A stretch of DNA of 43,516 nucleotides from Candidatus Rifleibacteriota bacterium. GTDB taxonomy: Bacteria > Muiribacteriota > Ozemobacteria > Ozemobacterales > Ozemobacteraceae. Location of the stretch: assembly GCA_017417215.1 (NCBI GenBank), contig JAFPZP010000038.1, positions 1 to 43,516 of the forward strand. The letters run 5' to 3'. Shown one piece after another: positions 18,444-28,300 of the stretch (positions are counted from its first letter, which is position 1; each line of letters opens with the position of its first letter). The position numbers and the translations under genes were made by a program. The notes below the pieces were generated by a model. The model saw only the letters and a list, made by a program, of their open reading frames with translations. It searched no databases and had not been told where the DNA came from.

Positions 18444-18515
18444 GTAATCATCAATTATGAAGTCAATATGAATTTAAGTTGAAAATAAAATTAGAGTCTA
18501 AATGAACAATTAACT

Positions 18516-18543
18516 TTGAATATTTATTTTTATAAAGTATAAT
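18516..18543 (+). promoter_or_regulatory. Promoter for the TerB-like gene
   Basis: TTGAAT (18516-18521) is 16 bases from TATAAT (18538-18543). The leader is about 75 bases, with GGAG near 18613 before the ATG at 18625. The remainder of the 235-base divergent gap is AT-rich without other clear structure. Confidence 0.55.
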
Positions 18544-18624
18544 CTCTTATAGTATAGAATTCTTGTTAAAGTTTTCTGTTGATTCAAAAGATACACTTAA
18601 TATGGCAATCGCGGAGATAATAAA

Positions 18625-19032
18625 ATGAATAATCAAGATAATCAGCATAATATTGGACCGACAGACCAAATAAACTGGCTTTCAGCAATGATGTCTGTTG
18701 ATAAAGACATTCATGAAAAAGAATTCAGAGTTATAATGGAATATGGTTTAAAGCTAGGCTTGAATGAGGAAAAAATAAAACGAATTGTAAGCACTTCTTT
18801 GAAAGGGCAAGATATTCTTATGCGTTATTTAAAGGTAAGCAAATTGCCTAGAAATGACGATCTTATGCGCGCTTTAATAAGAGTTATCATTGCAGACGGG
18901 AAAATAGCAAATGAAGAGTTGGAAATGCTACGTCTTGTTGCTAGTAAAATGGCTTTCACTTCAGAAGAATTAAAAGCTATTTTCGAAGAAGAAAAAAGAG
19001 ATTATATTAGAAGAAATTCTATGGGAAGATAG
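18625..19032 (+). CDS. TerB-like helical protein
   Basis: 135 residues, all helical by pattern. The C-terminal half (LIRVIIADGKIANEELEMLRLVASKM) matches the TerB-like pattern: an Ala-Asp-Gly turn between helices, then an acidic helix. The N-terminal half repeats a similar arrangement (INWLSAMMSVDKDIHEKEFRVIMEYGLKLGL), as TerB folds do. TerB proteins are associated with Ter stress-response systems and with the inner face of the membrane; this copy lies about 11 kb before the TerD cluster but on the same strand. It is divergent from the giant lipoprotein and followed by its own terminator, so it is a separate transcript. Confidence 0.68.
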   Translation: MNNQDNQHNIGPTDQINWLSAMMSVDKDIHEKEFRVIMEYGLKLGLNEEKIKRIVSTSLKGQDILMRYLKVSKLPRNDDLMRALIRVIIADGKIANEELEMLRLVASKMAFTSEELKAIFEEEKRDYIRRNSMGR

Positions 19033-19060
19033 ACTGATTATAAAGTCCATCTTAATAATG

Positions 19061-19098
19061 AAACCGCTTGCTAATATTTTAAGTAAGCGGTTTTGTTA
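19061..19098 (+). terminator. Intrinsic terminator after the TerB-like gene
   Basis: AAACCGCTTGC (19061-19071) pairs with GTAAGCGGTTT (19083-19093), with one G-U pair, followed by TTGTTATT. Confidence 0.75.
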
Positions 19099-19194
19099 TT
19101 CCTGATTATTTTAATTAATTAAAGAAATTGTCTAAGTTTGTTTCCCTTGCCTAACTTTAGTTTTTGAATTGAAGTCGCTTAAAAAAGCTGTTAA

Positions 19195-19200
19195 TATAAT
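19195..19200 (+). promoter_or_regulatory. Possible -10 box upstream of glgX
   Basis: TATAAT at 19195-19200, about 72 bases before the glgX ATG. No well-spaced -35 is visible: TTGAAG at 19169 is 20 bases away. The rest of this 239-base gap holds the preceding terminator and AT-rich sequence. Confidence 0.4.
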
Positions 19201-19271
19201 TAATTAAATAAGACTTTTTCATGAACAGTTTTTGTTCAAATTTATAGACTATTTCTAAAAAGGAATGAAAT

Positions 19272-21455
19272 ATGCGTTTAAAACGTGGCCACCCATACCC
19301 GCTTGGAGCAACTTACGATGGAAAAGGGGTAAATTTTGCCCTATATTCTGAACATGCAGAAGGTGTAGAACTCTGTCTTTTTGACGAAGAATTGAATGAA
19401 ACTAAGATACCTCTCCGCAATAGAACTGCTTTTGTTTGGCATATTTATGTAGATGGCATTAAACCTGGTCAGTTATACGGTTATCGAGTGCACGGACAGT
19501 ATAGACCTGAGCTTGGTTTGCGTTTTAATCCGAGAGTCCTGCTGATGGACCCATATGCAAAAGCTCTTAGTGGAACTGAAAATCACGAAGAAGGTCTATT
19601 TGCTTATAATAATTTCAGTCCCAATAAAGATTTAGATGTCAGTGTGGAATATGCTAGCGGTACTCCATTTTCGATCGTTATGGAAGACAATTTCGATTGG
19701 ACTGGTGATGTAAGACTTAGATATCCATTCAATCGATGTGTTATTTATGAAGCTCATGTTAAGGGAATAAGCAAGCTCCACCCCGAAGTTCCAGAAGAAT
19801 TAAGAGGCACTTACGCTGGCTTGGCTTCTGAACCTATTATTAGACATCTGAAAAAACTTGGTGTTACCACAATTGAACTTTTGCCTGTTCATCAACATAT
19901 TGACGACCCGTTTTTATATGAAAAAGGGCTGAAAAACTATTGGGGTTACAGCACTCTTTCTTATTTCGTTCCAGAAATTCGCTATAGTTCAGATAAAAGC
20001 ATTGGCGGTCCTGTAAGAGAATTTAAAGAAATGGTTAAAAAGCTTCATCAGGAAGGCTTTGAAGTAATACTTGATGTCGTTTATAACCACACTTGTGAAG
20101 GCAATCATCAGGGCCCGACAATGTGTTATAAAGGCATAGACAATATTAACTACTACAGACTTCAGCCAGATAATAAGCGATTTTATAAAGATTATACCGG
20201 AACAGGGAATACCATTAATGTTGTATGTCCTCAGACTTTGCAACTTATTATGGATTCCTTACGTTACTGGGTAAACGAAATGCACGTCGATGGTTTCCGT
20301 TTCGACCTCTGTTCTACACTTGCTCGTGAAATGCACTACTGGAATCAGCTTTCCAGCTTCTTTACAATCATTCATCAAGACCCGGTAATCAGCCAGGTTA
20401 AATTGATTGCAGAACCTTGGGATGTAGGAGAAGGTGGCTATCAGGTTGGAAATTTCCCGGTTTTATGGGCTGAATGGAATGCTAAATTCAGAGATTTGAT
20501 GCGTTCTTTCTGGAAAGGTGACGGTGGTACTGTCGGAGAAATGGGTTATCGCCTTACTGGTAGCAGTGATTTATATGAACAAGATGGTAGAAAACCTTAT
20601 TTAAGCGTTAATTTTATTACCGCTCACGATGGTTTTACTCTCAGAGATTTAGTTTCATACAACGAAAAACATAATCACAATAACATGGAAGGAAATCGTG
20701 ATGGTCACTCTGATAACCGCTCATGGAACCATGGTGTGGAAGGTGAAACTAATGATGCTTACATCAATGAACTGAGGGCACGGCAAATGCGTAATTTGAT
20801 GGCTACTTTGTTATTCTCTCAGGGTACACCAATGATTTGTGGTGGCGATGAATTGATGCGAACTCAGAGAGGAAATAATAACGCATATTGCCAGGATAAC
20901 GAAGTAAGCTGGTATAATTGGGATTTAACCGAAGAAGCTAAGACAATGATAGATTTTACCAGTGAAGTTGTTAAAATCAGACGAGAACACCCAGCTCTTC
21001 ATAGAAGAAAATTCTTCCAGGGTAGAATGATTAGAGGCTCAAATATCCGTGATATTATCTGGTTCAGACCTGATGGTCAGGAAATGACCGATGAAGACTG
21101 GAATAACCCGCATGGCAAGGCTTTGGCAATGTTCTTGTCGGGCACTGGTCTTGATGATATTGATGAAGAAGGCGATCCTTTAAAAGATGATAATCTTATA
21201 CTTATCTTAAATTCTTCTTCTCATGATATCGAATTCGTTTTGCCTCAATGTAATGCTGATTGGGAATGTTTAATCGATACATTGAATCCAAAAAAATCAG
21301 AAGAAATAGCTTATTCTGGTAATAAAACTATGGTTAAGGCACGTTCTTTGAAACTTTTCAAATGTTCGCACAAGCTTTTGGAAAGAATGAATAAAATTAA
21401 CCATCTTGTCCAGCAGATTAAAGATTCTCAAGATGAAATGAACAATCAGCAATAA
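19272..21455 (+). CDS. glgX: Glycogen debranching enzyme (isoamylase type)
   Basis: 727 residues. It hydrolyses alpha-1,6 branches in glycogen-type glucans. An N-terminal CBM48-like domain (1-100, [21 protein letters not shown]) precedes the GH13 barrel. Catalytic motifs: DVVYNH (268-273), GFRFDLCS with nucleophile Asp345, LIAEPWD with acid Glu381, and [11 protein letters not shown] with Asp453. [19 protein letters not shown] is characteristic of GlgX. The C-terminal tail is charged and helical. AGGA lies 7 bases upstream of the ATG. Its stop codon is followed directly by the next gene's ATG (TAAATG), so it appears to head the transcript leading into the Ter-type cluster. Confidence 0.95.
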   Translation: MRLKRGHPYPLGATYDGKGVNFALYSEHAEGVELCLFDEELNETKIPLRNRTAFVWHIYVDGIKPGQLYGYRVHGQYRPELGLRFNPRVLLMDPYAKALSGTENHEEGLFAYNNFSPNKDLDVSVEYASGTPFSIVMEDNFDWTGDVRLRYPFNRCVIYEAHVKGISKLHPEVPEELRGTYAGLASEPIIRHLKKLGVTTIELLPVHQHIDDPFLYEKGLKNYWGYSTLSYFVPEIRYSSDKSIGGPVREFKEMVKKLHQEGFEVILDVVYNHTCEGNHQGPTMCYKGIDNINYYRLQPDNKRFYKDYTGTGNTINVVCPQTLQLIMDSLRYWVNEMHVDGFRFDLCSTLAREMHYWNQLSSFFTIIHQDPVISQVKLIAEPWDVGEGGYQVGNFPVLWAEWNAKFRDLMRSFWKGDGGTVGEMGYRLTGSSDLYEQDGRKPYLSVNFITAHDGFTLRDLVSYNEKHNHNNMEGNRDGHSDNRSWNHGVEGETNDAYINELRARQMRNLMATLLFSQGTPMICGGDELMRTQRGNNNAYCQDNEVSWYNWDLTEEAKTMIDFTSEVVKIRREHPALHRRKFFQGRMIRGSNIRDIIWFRPDGQEMTDEDWNNPHGKALAMFLSGTGLDDIDEEGDPLKDDNLILILNSSSHDIEFVLPQCNADWECLIDTLNPKKSEEIAYSGNKTMVKARSLKLFKCSHKLLERMNKINHLVQQIKDSQDEMNNQQ

Positions 21456-22070
21456 ATGTTAAAAATAGCACGTAAAACTGAATGCTGTAAGGTTTTGGGA
21501 CCAGGCAACCGTGCAGTCATTTGGTTTTACGGTTGTTCTCGAAATTGCGATGGTTGTATCGCAAAATCAATGAATTTATCTGAAGATTATGCGGAGTCTA
21601 CTCCTGAAGACCTCTATAAATGGGTATTGTCCTGCGATAAAATAGAAGGAATTTCTATTTCTGGCGGTGAGCCATTAGAGCAGAACTCAAATGAACTTAT
21701 AGATTTCTTGAGAAAAGTAAAATCAGATTCAAGAGGGCTGTCTATTGTTATTTTTTCAGGCTTTACCTATAAAGAAATAGAAAAAGGCCCTTGTAAAGAG
21801 GTCTTAGAAATAGCTGACGTTTTGGTTGATGGTACATATAAAAAAGAACTGAATGACGATACAGGCTTGAGAGGCTCATCAAATCAAAATATAATCTTTT
21901 TATCCGATAGATATCTTCCCATAAAGGAATATTTTTATAAAAAAGATTGTCGTAATATTGAGTTAGGTATTACACTTGATAATACAATTACTATAAATGG
22001 AATTCCTAAAAAAGGATTTGTTGAAAAGCTGAAATCTGATTTAGCTAATGAAGGTTATGAATTAATTTAA
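21456..22070 (+). CDS. Radical SAM activating-enzyme-like protein
   Basis: 204 residues. The CxxxCxxC cluster motif is at Cys27, Cys31 and Cys34 (GCSRNCDGC), and GGEP at 70-73 is the SAM-binding strand. Overall layout resembles NrdG-type glycyl-radical activases (WFYGCSRNCDGC; SISGGEPLEQ; ADVLVDGTY), which use a [4Fe-4S] cluster and SAM to make a 5'-deoxyadenosyl radical. No anaerobic ribonucleotide reductase or other glycyl-radical enzyme is adjacent, so it may modify a protein or small molecule linked to the neighbouring genes. The ATG follows the glgX stop codon with no gap; ribosome binding must use the end of glgX. Confidence 0.85.
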   Translation: MLKIARKTECCKVLGPGNRAVIWFYGCSRNCDGCIAKSMNLSEDYAESTPEDLYKWVLSCDKIEGISISGGEPLEQNSNELIDFLRKVKSDSRGLSIVIFSGFTYKEIEKGPCKEVLEIADVLVDGTYKKELNDDTGLRGSSNQNIIFLSDRYLPIKEYFYKKDCRNIELGITLDNTITINGIPKKGFVEKLKSDLANEGYELI

Positions 22071-22088
22071 TTTAAGGAGTTTTGGGCT

Positions 22089-23687
22089 ATGAGCGGAATG
22101 AAAGAAGGCCATATAGAAGCAGCTATGAGTCGTCTTGGCGAGTTCTTGGACAGATATGAAAAAATAAGTGCTGAATCCTGCCAACGATTAAACAATATCA
22201 ACAATAATTCTGAAATTGAAAAAGTTAAAAGAGAAGCTCAAAACGCTATTTCTGCTTTGCAGAATCCCTCTAAGACCGCTATGGAATTCGCTGGAGATGA
22301 AATCAAAGAAATGAACCAGCAAAAAGCCACTTTAACCAACCTTATGAATGAGGCAGAAAATTTAAATAGACAAGCTGCCGATTTGGAAAGGGAGGCTGCT
22401 GATATAAGAAGTAAAAATGAAGCAGAAAAGAAAAAGCTTTATTCAAGAATAGATTCTATTAATGCCAGAGCTCAGAATAAAATCAATACAACAAGTTGGA
22501 TAGATTTGGCTTTAGACCAAGAAGTTCATGAAACCAATCTTGTTAGAGAAAAAGTTACTAATCTTACAGCTAAAGAAAGAAAAGCGGTAAAATTGCTTGA
22601 AGAAGCTGCTGATTTAAGAAGACAGGCTATTGGAAAGTATAAGTCAGTTTCAAGAAACGGTGATTCTTTTGAAGAAAACCTCAAATCAATAGAAATCATA
22701 GCTCAGAATAAACAGAAAACTCAGGATGAATCAATGGCTTATAAAGATGAAATCGATCAGAGAATGGCTTCACTCGCCAATATTGATTGCGAAAGATTTG
22801 CTCCTGGAGCTATAAATCAGATTAAAAATCAGGTAGATACTTTTAATTCCGCTTTTTCTAAAAAAGATTTCGGAACCTGCACTAAAACAGGAAAAACAGT
22901 TGTTGATGCCTTAAAAGAATTTGTTAAAAATGTTACAGAATTAAAGAATAAGTTTGAAGAAGCTGAAACAAATACTAGAGACCATCTTAAGGCTGCTCAG
23001 GACGAATTTTCTTCTGTTGATAAAGCTGAATTGAAAAGATGGTCTGGAAAAGCTGCTGAAGTTGAACAAAATTATGGCGATATAGAGAAAGCTTCTAGTG
23101 AAGTTAACGAAGCTGCTAAAAAGGGGAATAAACCCAGCGCTTTTGCTGTTCCAGAAAGTAAAATTAGTGGTGCAGTAAGCGCTCTTCGTGATTTAATCGA
23201 ACTTGCAAATCAAAATAAACACAAATTTCAGGAACGCGATGCCATAAGAAAAGCTATTGTTAAGGCTTTGAAACAGCAGAATTATGATAAACCAGTTGCT
23301 TACTATAACGAAAAGCTTCCAGATGGTTCTCCGGCAGAATTATCTGAAATGGTTATTTATGCTCAAAATCCCGCTGATACAGGCGATATGCGTCTAAGAA
23401 TCGACTTAGAAGGAAAAATCGGTCTAGAAGTTTTCCGCCACGATAAAAACGGCAATGAAGAAGAAGTTACAAATCAAGATGCAAGAAATTGCCATAATTC
23501 AGTTAAACAACTTGGTAATAACCTAAGGGAAGCCGGCTTTAATTTTGAAATAACAAATTGGGGCAAAGCTGAAAACATAGAAAATACTCGACAAACTTCT
23601 AAAAGTACTAACTTTGGCAAGGAACCTGAAAAAATACAGGAACGTTCACGAGAACGAATTCAGGAAAGAAACAGGCAAAGATATTAA
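22089..23687 (+). CDS. Long coiled-coil protein of unknown function
   Basis: 532 residues. From about 40 to 390 it is nearly all charged heptad-like helix, rich in Ala, Glu and Lys, without signal peptide or membrane segment. A small globular domain follows (about 395-495) with strands such as MVIYAQNPADTGDMRLRIDLEGKIGLEVF, then a basic Arg/Gln-rich tail (QERSRERIQERNRQRY). I recognise no family. AAGGAG lies 10 bases before the ATG. It sits between the radical-SAM gene and the FGE-like gene and probably makes a scaffold with the other coiled-coil proteins of this operon. Confidence 0.8.
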   Translation: MSGMKEGHIEAAMSRLGEFLDRYEKISAESCQRLNNINNNSEIEKVKREAQNAISALQNPSKTAMEFAGDEIKEMNQQKATLTNLMNEAENLNRQAADLEREAADIRSKNEAEKKKLYSRIDSINARAQNKINTTSWIDLALDQEVHETNLVREKVTNLTAKERKAVKLLEEAADLRRQAIGKYKSVSRNGDSFEENLKSIEIIAQNKQKTQDESMAYKDEIDQRMASLANIDCERFAPGAINQIKNQVDTFNSAFSKKDFGTCTKTGKTVVDALKEFVKNVTELKNKFEEAETNTRDHLKAAQDEFSSVDKAELKRWSGKAAEVEQNYGDIEKASSEVNEAAKKGNKPSAFAVPESKISGAVSALRDLIELANQNKHKFQERDAIRKAIVKALKQQNYDKPVAYYNEKLPDGSPAELSEMVIYAQNPADTGDMRLRIDLEGKIGLEVFRHDKNGNEEEVTNQDARNCHNSVKQLGNNLREAGFNFEITNWGKAENIENTRQTSKSTNFGKEPEKIQERSRERIQERNRQRY

Positions 23688-23707
23688 AATAAGGGATTTC
23701 TTTTGTT

Positions 23708-25324
23708 ATGAAGGCTGAAGAACTATTTGATGCTGCCACACAGGCTTATATAGACGGTAACGATGAAGAGGCGGTCAGATTGTATGTTGAAGCTGCTGAT
23801 TTAGATTTCCTTGATGCTGTTAAAGTCTTGGCAGAAGCATACGAAAACGGGGATAAATTAAGTATTGATAAAGACGATAGAAAAGCTTTAAGTTATTATA
23901 AACAAGCTTTTCTACTTGATGATTCAGAATCATTTAATAAAATAATTAATTATTCTAATAAAATAGAACGTGATTCTGTAATAAAAGATTTATTAATTAA
24001 TAATTTATCCGTTTTTTCTTCTGATAAATACTGTGAACAGCTTGGAATGTGCATAGAAGAAAATGAAGATTTTTCTTCAGACACTCCTATGATGGCGAAA
24101 GTTATTTGTGCTCTGCCTGTGCTGGCAAAATTCATTAATTTTAATATTTTTTCTTCCGAACAGCTTAAAGATATTTTTATTTCTAATCCTGATTTGGCTA
24201 AAACCTTTAATGATTGGGAAAAAATCAGTTTAAATCATATTGAAGAATTATCAGAAAAAGTCCCTTCAGTCTTGATGGGATACCCTGATGCAAGCCTCTT
24301 TACTACTAAAATATGGGTTAATTTAATAATTTTTAATAAAGAATTATTAAAAAAATGCAATTTAGAAATAATTAATTCTTTTAATTCTAAAGATTGGTTT
24401 GAAATAATTAAATGCCATCCTGAATTGGCTCCTGACTGTGTTTGGAAAAATCTCGAAAAAGAAGAAATTAAAGAATTAATTCTTATTAAACCAGAAATAT
24501 TTATTTTTTGTAATGACTGGTCAAAACTTGATACTTCTCTACGTCAGCTTATTAAATCAAGAAATCCCAAAATTACAGATTCTTTTATTAGTAAGTTTGA
24601 TAGGATTTTTGAACTGAAAAAATTCGAAAATATTCCTTTACAAGATTTTGGTATTATAGAAATGGTCTTATGTATGCCCGGAGTTTTTTATATGGGTTCT
24701 TCTTCCGATGAAAAGGGCCATTGTGTTGATGAAATAATGCATAAAGTTACTATTTCTAAGCCCTTTTTTATTGGTAAATATCCTGTTACTCAGTCTTTAT
24801 ATCAAAGCATTATGGGTGAAAACCCTTCTATGGATATAGATGACAACAAGCCTGTAGAAAAGGTTCCTTACAAAAGTGCCACCGATTTTTGCCGAAAACT
24901 GACACTTAAATTGGCTGGAATTATTCCTTCAGATTATATGTTTAATCTTCCGACAGAAGCTCAATGGGAATATGCTTGCAAAGCTGGTTGCCAAAAATTT
25001 GATACAGGGAACGACAGTTCTCTTCCCGATTACGGCACTGTTATTCAAACCCACTCGGTTGTTGAAGGTAAGCCTAATAAATGGCAGATTTACGATATGC
25101 TAGGAAATGTTTCTGAATGGTGTCGTTCATGCTATTACAAATATCCCAGTATTGATGAAAAAGACCCGACTGGTCCAATGATTGGACAATATAGAGTTTG
25201 CAGAGGTGGAAGTTTTAAAATACCTAGAGATATTTTAAGACCCTCAAAGAGATATGCTGTTAATCCTTCTCTTTCTGCAAGCCCAGAAATTGGTTTTAGA
25301 ATAATTCTGGAATCTAAGAGGTAA
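23708..25324 (+). CDS. Helical-repeat protein with a non-catalytic FGE-like domain
   Basis: 538 residues. Residues 1-85 are Sel1/TPR-like (AAQAYIDGNDEEAVRLY type units). Residues about 140-305 hold degenerate ~36-residue helical repeats with recurring W..L, PEL/PEI and C.W. The C-terminal domain (about 316-538) is of the formylglycine-generating-enzyme/SUMF1 type: EMVLCMPGVFYMGS, NPVEKVPYKSATDFC-like, LPTEAQWEYACKAG, LGNVSEWC and RGGSFK...IGFRI. Between RGGSFK and the end there is no cysteine, so the copper-binding Cys pair of true FGE is absent; a binding role is more likely than sulfatase activation. It ends 3 bases before the AAA+ gene. Confidence 0.85.
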   Translation: MKAEELFDAATQAYIDGNDEEAVRLYVEAADLDFLDAVKVLAEAYENGDKLSIDKDDRKALSYYKQAFLLDDSESFNKIINYSNKIERDSVIKDLLINNLSVFSSDKYCEQLGMCIEENEDFSSDTPMMAKVICALPVLAKFINFNIFSSEQLKDIFISNPDLAKTFNDWEKISLNHIEELSEKVPSVLMGYPDASLFTTKIWVNLIIFNKELLKKCNLEIINSFNSKDWFEIIKCHPELAPDCVWKNLEKEEIKELILIKPEIFIFCNDWSKLDTSLRQLIKSRNPKITDSFISKFDRIFELKKFENIPLQDFGIIEMVLCMPGVFYMGSSSDEKGHCVDEIMHKVTISKPFFIGKYPVTQSLYQSIMGENPSMDIDDNKPVEKVPYKSATDFCRKLTLKLAGIIPSDYMFNLPTEAQWEYACKAGCQKFDTGNDSSLPDYGTVIQTHSVVEGKPNKWQIYDMLGNVSEWCRSCYYKYPSIDEKDPTGPMIGQYRVCRGGSFKIPRDILRPSKRYAVNPSLSASPEIGFRIILESKR

Positions 25325-25327
25325 TAT

Positions 25328-28300
25328 ATGAGAAGCTTTATAGATAGAGAACGGCTTTTTGATAGATTAAAAGTAGATGGTCAAAAACGTCAAATAATGA
25401 TTTGTGGCGGTGAAGATGATGATTTTATGGTGGATTACGTCACAGGAACCGTTGATATTTGTAAAGCTATAACACTTTATCTGCTTGAAAAAAAATATGA
25501 CCAGATTCTAATTCTCGATAGATCTCGCTTTACAACGAAACTCGATTTCCCTAATAGCGAGATGGAACAGAATTATAAGAATATAAATCAGCCTAGAGTC
25601 AGCAGAGACCCTAAAGCTGGCAATAATGTAACTTTTATTGATGATGACGACGATGATGAAGAAGAAAATAATGCACAGCAATCTACTGCCAACGAACAGA
25701 ATAATCAGAATGCACAGCAGTCAGATAATGCTACTAATCAGAGAGTTCAGCAAGCTACAGAACAGGCTGCCAGCGCTGGGGTAGGGGAAGAAGAAAACCT
25801 ACTGGGTTCAATAAATAGAGCTATTGAAGAGCACCCGGACCAGACTTTTGCAATAGTGTATATGTACCCTGATACAATGCTTTTGGATGCTAATTATGAA
25901 TCTGAACATATTAATAAAGTTCGTATCATATCTGGGTTAGCTAGACTTAGAAACTGCGACAGCTATTTAATTCTGGATTCAAAAAGAGAAAGCAAGTTTA
26001 TTGAATTCCTCGATTGGGTTTTGAATAATGATGAATACTCTCAGAGAGTTTATCTGCAAAAGCCAAAAAGAAACGTTTTTGAAGCTTTTATAAAGCGTGC
26101 AATGTGCAGAAATAATTTTTATTGTAGAGACTTAGATGTAATGTCCTCTACTATTGCTGCAGAAGGCGGTTCTCTTAGAAATTTTGAAGTCAGACTTCAG
26201 AAATTCATGAAGACCGCTACTGATTTTCCTTATCTAGACGACATTTATAAAGACAACGAAAAGGTCAGAAATCTGGATGATATCTTAAATAGCATTAATA
26301 ATCTGGTTGGTCTAAACGAAATTAAAACCTACGCCAATGAGCTTGTATTAACTAAGCAGGAAAACGACGAAAATAATTCTAACAGCAGAATATCTTTACC
26401 AAATATGATTTTCACTGGTGCTGCAGGTACTGGCAAGACAACTGTTGCAAAGCTTTTGGGGCAACTCTTTTTAAACCTTGGCCTTAGAACTAGAAATGCT
26501 TTTGTAGAAGTTTCCATCAGCGATTTTGCTGTTGGAAGAACCCCATCGGCTGACACGATGAATATGAAAATTAATGAGGCAGATGGAGGAATTCTGTGCA
26601 TTGATGAGCCTTATCTGCTTTGTGACAGCGAAGATGGCAAACAGGCTTTGCAGGTTTTAATCAAGCGGTTAGAGGAACGAGGAGATAATTTTTCTGTTAT
26701 TCTGACTGGCTACTCTGATAAATTCGCTCAGTTATTCAAGATTAATCAGGGTTTTAAAACAAGATTCGCCAAAACTATTAATTTTAGAGATTATACAGAA
26801 GAACAACTTTTTGATATTGTTGTAGCCCAGACAGACAAAGAAAGCCTTGTTCTCTCTTCTGAAGCCGAAACAAAAATTATCGAATATATTGCTTCTTACT
26901 CTAGACGTGGCGGAATGGCAAACGGACATGGCGCAAATCAGCTATTCAGCAAAATATTAGCTAATTTTGAAAAACGAAAATCATTGGAAAGAACTGTTAT
27001 CGGTGACGATATTCCTGAAGCTATGCGGTTCCACGAAAAAGAGGCTAAGGAATTTATCGAAACCTTAGACCAGAAATTTGTGGGTTTGCCGAAAGTTAAA
27101 GATTTTTTGAGAACAATGTATAAAAAACAGTTGGCAGCCAATAAAAGAAAGGCCAAAGACAAGCCAGCTCCAAATAATTGTATGTTTTTAGGTAATCCAG
27201 GAACAGGCAAGACCACTGTCGCAAGATTAACTGGTCAGTTGTTCTACTATCTTGGATTGGTCAGCGAAAAGAACAAGCTTATAGAAACAGACCCAATAAT
27301 GGATTTCACTTCCAGCTATGTTGGTGAATACGCCCAAAAGGTTAGAGATAAATTTGATGAGGCTCTTGGAGGAGTTCTCTTTATCGATGAAGCTTATCAA
27401 CTTGCAAATGACGAACAGGGTAGAAAAGTCGTAGACCAGATGGTTAAACTTATGACTGAGCCTAAATATCTGAATCTCATAGTTATTATGGCTGGTTACC
27501 CAGATGAAATGCGTAAGCTTTATGATGCAAATCCTGGTTTGAAGCGTCGTTGCCCCAACGAAGTATTCTTCGATGATTTTAATAATGAAGAATTAAAAGA
27601 AATCTTTATGCAGCAAATGAAAGATGACGGGCTTTCTCAAGATGGTGACCCCAGAAGCTTTGATTCTCATCTGAAATCTGAATTGGCTAGAATGGCTGCT
27701 CAGCGTCATTTTGGCAATGCTGGTGCTGTCATAAATTACTATAAAGACTTTGTATTAGGGAATCAGGCAGAAAGACTGAATGATGATCCTGAAGCTGATA
27801 ACACAAAGATTACTGTATCAGATTTAACTGGCTCTCAAAAAGACAATAAGAAGCCAATTAGCGAAATATTGGCCGACTTAGATAAAAACTTTATTGGTTT
27901 GAAATCCTTAAAAGAAGCCATTAAGAAAATGTCTAACCGAATTCGTCTAGAACAGGTTCGTTCAACAAAACTTGGTGTACCGCCTTCTTCTGGTGGTTTT
28001 AACATTAGATTTGTTGGAAACCCAGGTACAGGTAAAACAACGATAGCTCGTTATATAGCTGATATTTTCTGCTCTTTGGGCATTATTACAAGACCCAAAA
28101 TCAGAGAATATAGAGGAGTTGACTTAAAAGGTTCTTATGTAGGGCAAACCAAAGATAAGGTTAATAAACTCTTTGAAGATAGTCAGGATTCAGTTGTTTT
28201 AATTGATGAAATCTATAGTCTATATCAAAAGAACGCAAACAATCAGGATTCTTTTGCATTAGAAGCAATTGATGCACTGGTAGGGGCTATGACAGACCCC

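Noticed and set aside
21456-22070. Calling this gene nrdG
   Set aside because: Motifs fit the activase class, but no ribonucleotide reductase is adjacent and the protein is longer than usual NrdG as I know it.
23708-25324. Calling this a sulfatase-activating formylglycine enzyme
   Set aside because: The copper-binding cysteines expected after RGGS are missing and no sulfatase gene is nearby.
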